Assembly (NCBI GenBank): GCA_025330725.1
Contig: JAIWND010000030.1
Coordinates: 186,001 to 250,000, forward strand
DNA: 64,000 nucleotides
Direction of reading: 5' to 3'
From: Chlamydoabsidia padenii
Lineage: Eukaryota > Mucoromycota > Mucoromycetes > Mucorales > Cunninghamellaceae
Shown: in pieces, positions 62,150-64,000 of the stretch
Layout of the letters: each line of letters starts with the position of its first letter
Numbering within the stretch: position 1 is the stretch's first letter
Notes under the pieces: generated by a model
The model's input: only the letters and a program-made list of their open reading frames with translations
What the model was told of the DNA's origin: nothing
Database searches by the model: none
Program-made: the position numbers and the translations under genes

Positions 62150-62410
62150 GGATCATGTATATCCATGATGTATTATGTAGATGACACGATGCCGCGATTG
62201 ATCGTGTCTCATCATGTATACTTCACGATTAAATCAGGTAAATACATGATGGATCTTGTATCAGGTAATTGCATGATTCAATCGTGATTAATATTACAAG
62301 ATTCATCATGAATTTACCTGATTCAATCATGCAATCGTGTAAATACACGATGGAGATTATGTAGTTTACATGATCCATTGTGCAATCGTGTAATTTACAT
62401 GCTCAATCGT
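62150..62410. repeat. Inverted-repeat-rich block built on AATCRTG/CATGATT words
   Basis: About 260 bp in which ATCATG, AATCGTG, AATCATG and their complements recur more than a dozen times. Clear palindromes include TCGTGTAAATACACGA at 62335-62350 (7-bp arms, 2-bp loop). GCATGATT near 62273 faces AATCATGC near 62325. It is non-coding and AT-rich. Confidence 0.6.
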
Positions 62411-62609
62411 GGATTATTATTTTTTTACCGTGGCAAATGGGGTGATCAATTTCTGGACATGTATGGATGGTCAAGTCAACGAGCTGCGTTTTATTAGAGA
62501 TGGGATTTAATAAAAATAAAAATAAAAGATATACTAGAGATTACAAAGGTAGCAACTAAATAAGACAGGTTTACTAAACTAAAGAGTAGCCATCTAATTA
62601 CACCAAAAG

Positions 62610-62819
62610 TTAACCGGAAGGCTTTTGTTGAGTAGTATCGTACATTCGAATGATTTTTCCTTGATCCCCATCATTTTGAGAGAATGCATAACCCCGAGAT
62701 TGCTTGAGTCGTTGGATCCGACGTACCTTGTTTACTGCTGTTCGGAATCTATCCATTCGAGGTCGGTAATCTGGCAAGTTGAGCTTTTGAATTTCCTGTA
62801 CATAATGATATGATTTCGA

Positions 62820-62869
<50 letters not shown>

Positions 62870-64000
62870 TCGAGCCATCAAGATACGTTTCAAAAAGTGA
62901 AGGGGGGGGACTAACTTACCTATACATTCGCTTGCAACTACAATAATAATAATAGGTTAAAACATCATTCGGCCTTATGTCACACTTACTATTTCCAGAG
63001 ATAATCACGCAGTACGCAAATCAGTGGCACAAGAAGGAAGAATAACCAATAGTTGATATTTCCCCAAAGAGCAGGTACAATCCCCGAGTATTCAGCAAAT
63101 ATACCAAATGGAAGCATCGGCCCGACGTAGGAGACCAGTGGAAGGTAGATGAACCAGATCATCATAGAGCCGGGAATCGCAATATAGGTATATTTTGTCC
63201 AAATACTTGAGTAAAAAGTGGGGTTAGTGTTCATTTTTTTTTTTCATGCCCATCACTTACTCTGATATCAAGGCCGCTTTCCATAGAATGGTGGCCAAAG
63301 TTGAGCTAAAGATCGCCGAGCCAACCCACCATTGACCACCTGCCCATCCTTGTACAAACACACTATCGTCAACAAAAGCCGCCATACCAAGGAAGAATAA
63401 GAGCTAGAAAAAAAAAAGTAGAGGTAAAGTGAGTATAATAAACCAGCTAGCTATGTTGATGTTACCTACCGCAGAGTGATAAACAGCATTGAGAATCCAG
63501 CCCCAAAACCGCTTTTGATTAAAAAACTCGTTCGACTGACCAAGCATATACATTTGAGGGTACTTGGCCAAAAGACGCGCCGATGTGAATTGATCAAAGA
63601 TTCCAATAGCCAAAGGAGGAAGGATGGTAAAAAAGACATTGAAGCAAGACATTGTCCATGATTCATACAAGGTCTGTCCCGAGAAGCCATTAAAGATAGC
63701 GTACCAAAACTGGGTAAGATACAGGGTCACATTCTTGTAAAAGTAGTAAAAGATCATCTTGGACAGTCGTTGATAAGCCCATGCACCATGTACCAGCAAT
63801 AGTTTCTTTAGGAACCGGAATTGAGAGATGGCGAAATCTGCGCTTCGGGCCGCTTGAAGACCTTCCATGCCACTGATCCCCACCCCAACATGAGCGGCCT
63901 GGATCATCGACACATCATTCGCTCCATCTCCAATCGCCAATAAGATGGATTTCGTGTATTTCTTGACTAGTTTGACTACCAGGGCTTTTTGCAAGGGCGA
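62610..64000 (-). CDS. P4-type phospholipid flippase, Drs2-like (C-terminal part)
   Basis: The 5' part lies beyond the window. The P-domain hinge ILLAIGDGANDVSMIQAAHV is followed by VGVGISGMEGLQAARSADFA and ISQFRFLKKLLLVHG. Then come six membrane helices, including FYKNVTLYLTQFWYAIFNGF, NVFFTILPPLAIGIFDQFTS and YWLFFLLVPLICVLRDYL. The C-tail is basic and contains RGYAFSQN, the GYAFSQ auto-regulatory motif of Drs2/ATP8A proteins, ending TTQQKPSG. The family moves aminophospholipids across Golgi membranes with a Cdc50 partner. At least five exons are seen. One intron contains a run of about 45 A (62822-62866). Confidence 0.93.

Larger units (their letters stand above)
59437..62609. other. Transposon graveyard and repeat region
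   Basis: About 3.2 kb with no intact gene. It contains the Fanzor remnant (59660-60650), two adjacent dispersed-repeat copies (60955-61310) and an inverted-repeat-rich block (62150-62410). The 61320-62140 part has no recognised feature. Confidence 0.6.

Overview
The window is nuclear DNA of an early-diverging filamentous fungus, most likely Mucoromycota (Mucorales-like). The signs are intron-dense genes with short GTAAGT...YAG introns, AT-rich spacers full of homopolymers, a myosin-motor chitin synthase, squalene epoxidase, a FAO-type long-chain alcohol oxidase pair, and decayed Fanzor/TnpB-like sequences. The species cannot be named from sequence alone. All functional calls come from reading translated motifs; no database search was run. 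Exon joins quoted in the entries were checked for splice dinucleotides and reading phase.

Layout. 34-1560: 3' part of a CEP104-like TOG/zinc-finger protein (+). 2257-3442: TTC4/Cns1 co-chaperone (-). 3443-6594: gene-poor, with decayed ORFs. 6595-11578: tandem pair of long-chain alcohol oxidases (-). 11579-12688: Fanzor remnant and a dispersed repeat. 12689-14324: squalene epoxidase (+). 14486-16270: prolidase (-). 16874-18261: PLD6/Zucchini-like phospholipase D (-). 18683-21560: condensin Barren/CAP-H (-). 22120-24120: multi-pass membrane protein (+). 24709-26486: Dal5-type MFS permease (-). 26487-28826: gene-poor with an LTR-like block and tRNA-Gly(TCC). 28827-31143: Dia2/Pof3-type TPR/F-box/LRR protein (-). 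32024-33688: dual HMG-box factor (+). 34476-40356: myosin-motor chitin synthase (-). 41129-42266 Bud23 (-) and 42430-42999 mitochondrial uS13 (+) share a short divergent promoter. 43572-44961: choline/ethanolamine kinase (-). 47002-47612: Pcl-like cyclin (-). 49999-50616: Fe-S scaffold ISU1 (-). 51516-53772: NDC1 nucleoporin (+). 54001-55866: Sec12 (+). 56330-57472: kinetochore SPC25 (+). 58120-59436: inorganic pyrophosphatase with a signal peptide (+). 59437-62609: transposon graveyard. 62610-64000: C-terminal part of a Drs2-type P4-ATPase (-).

The genes are mostly single-copy housekeeping functions, not one pathway. Several concern chromosomes and the cell cycle (condensin H, SPC25, NDC1, cyclin, Dia2-like). 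Many promoters, including four of those five, carry one recurring element, GGCGGGATTTGAA or a close variant, in either orientation about 94-171 bp upstream of the ATG. It resembles a fused E2F (GGCGGGA) plus CHR (TTTGAA) site and is the most interesting unexplained signal. The other notable points are a CEP104 homologue in an apparently non-flagellated lineage, decayed Fanzor copies next to a dispersed repeat family, and a PPase with a secretory leader.
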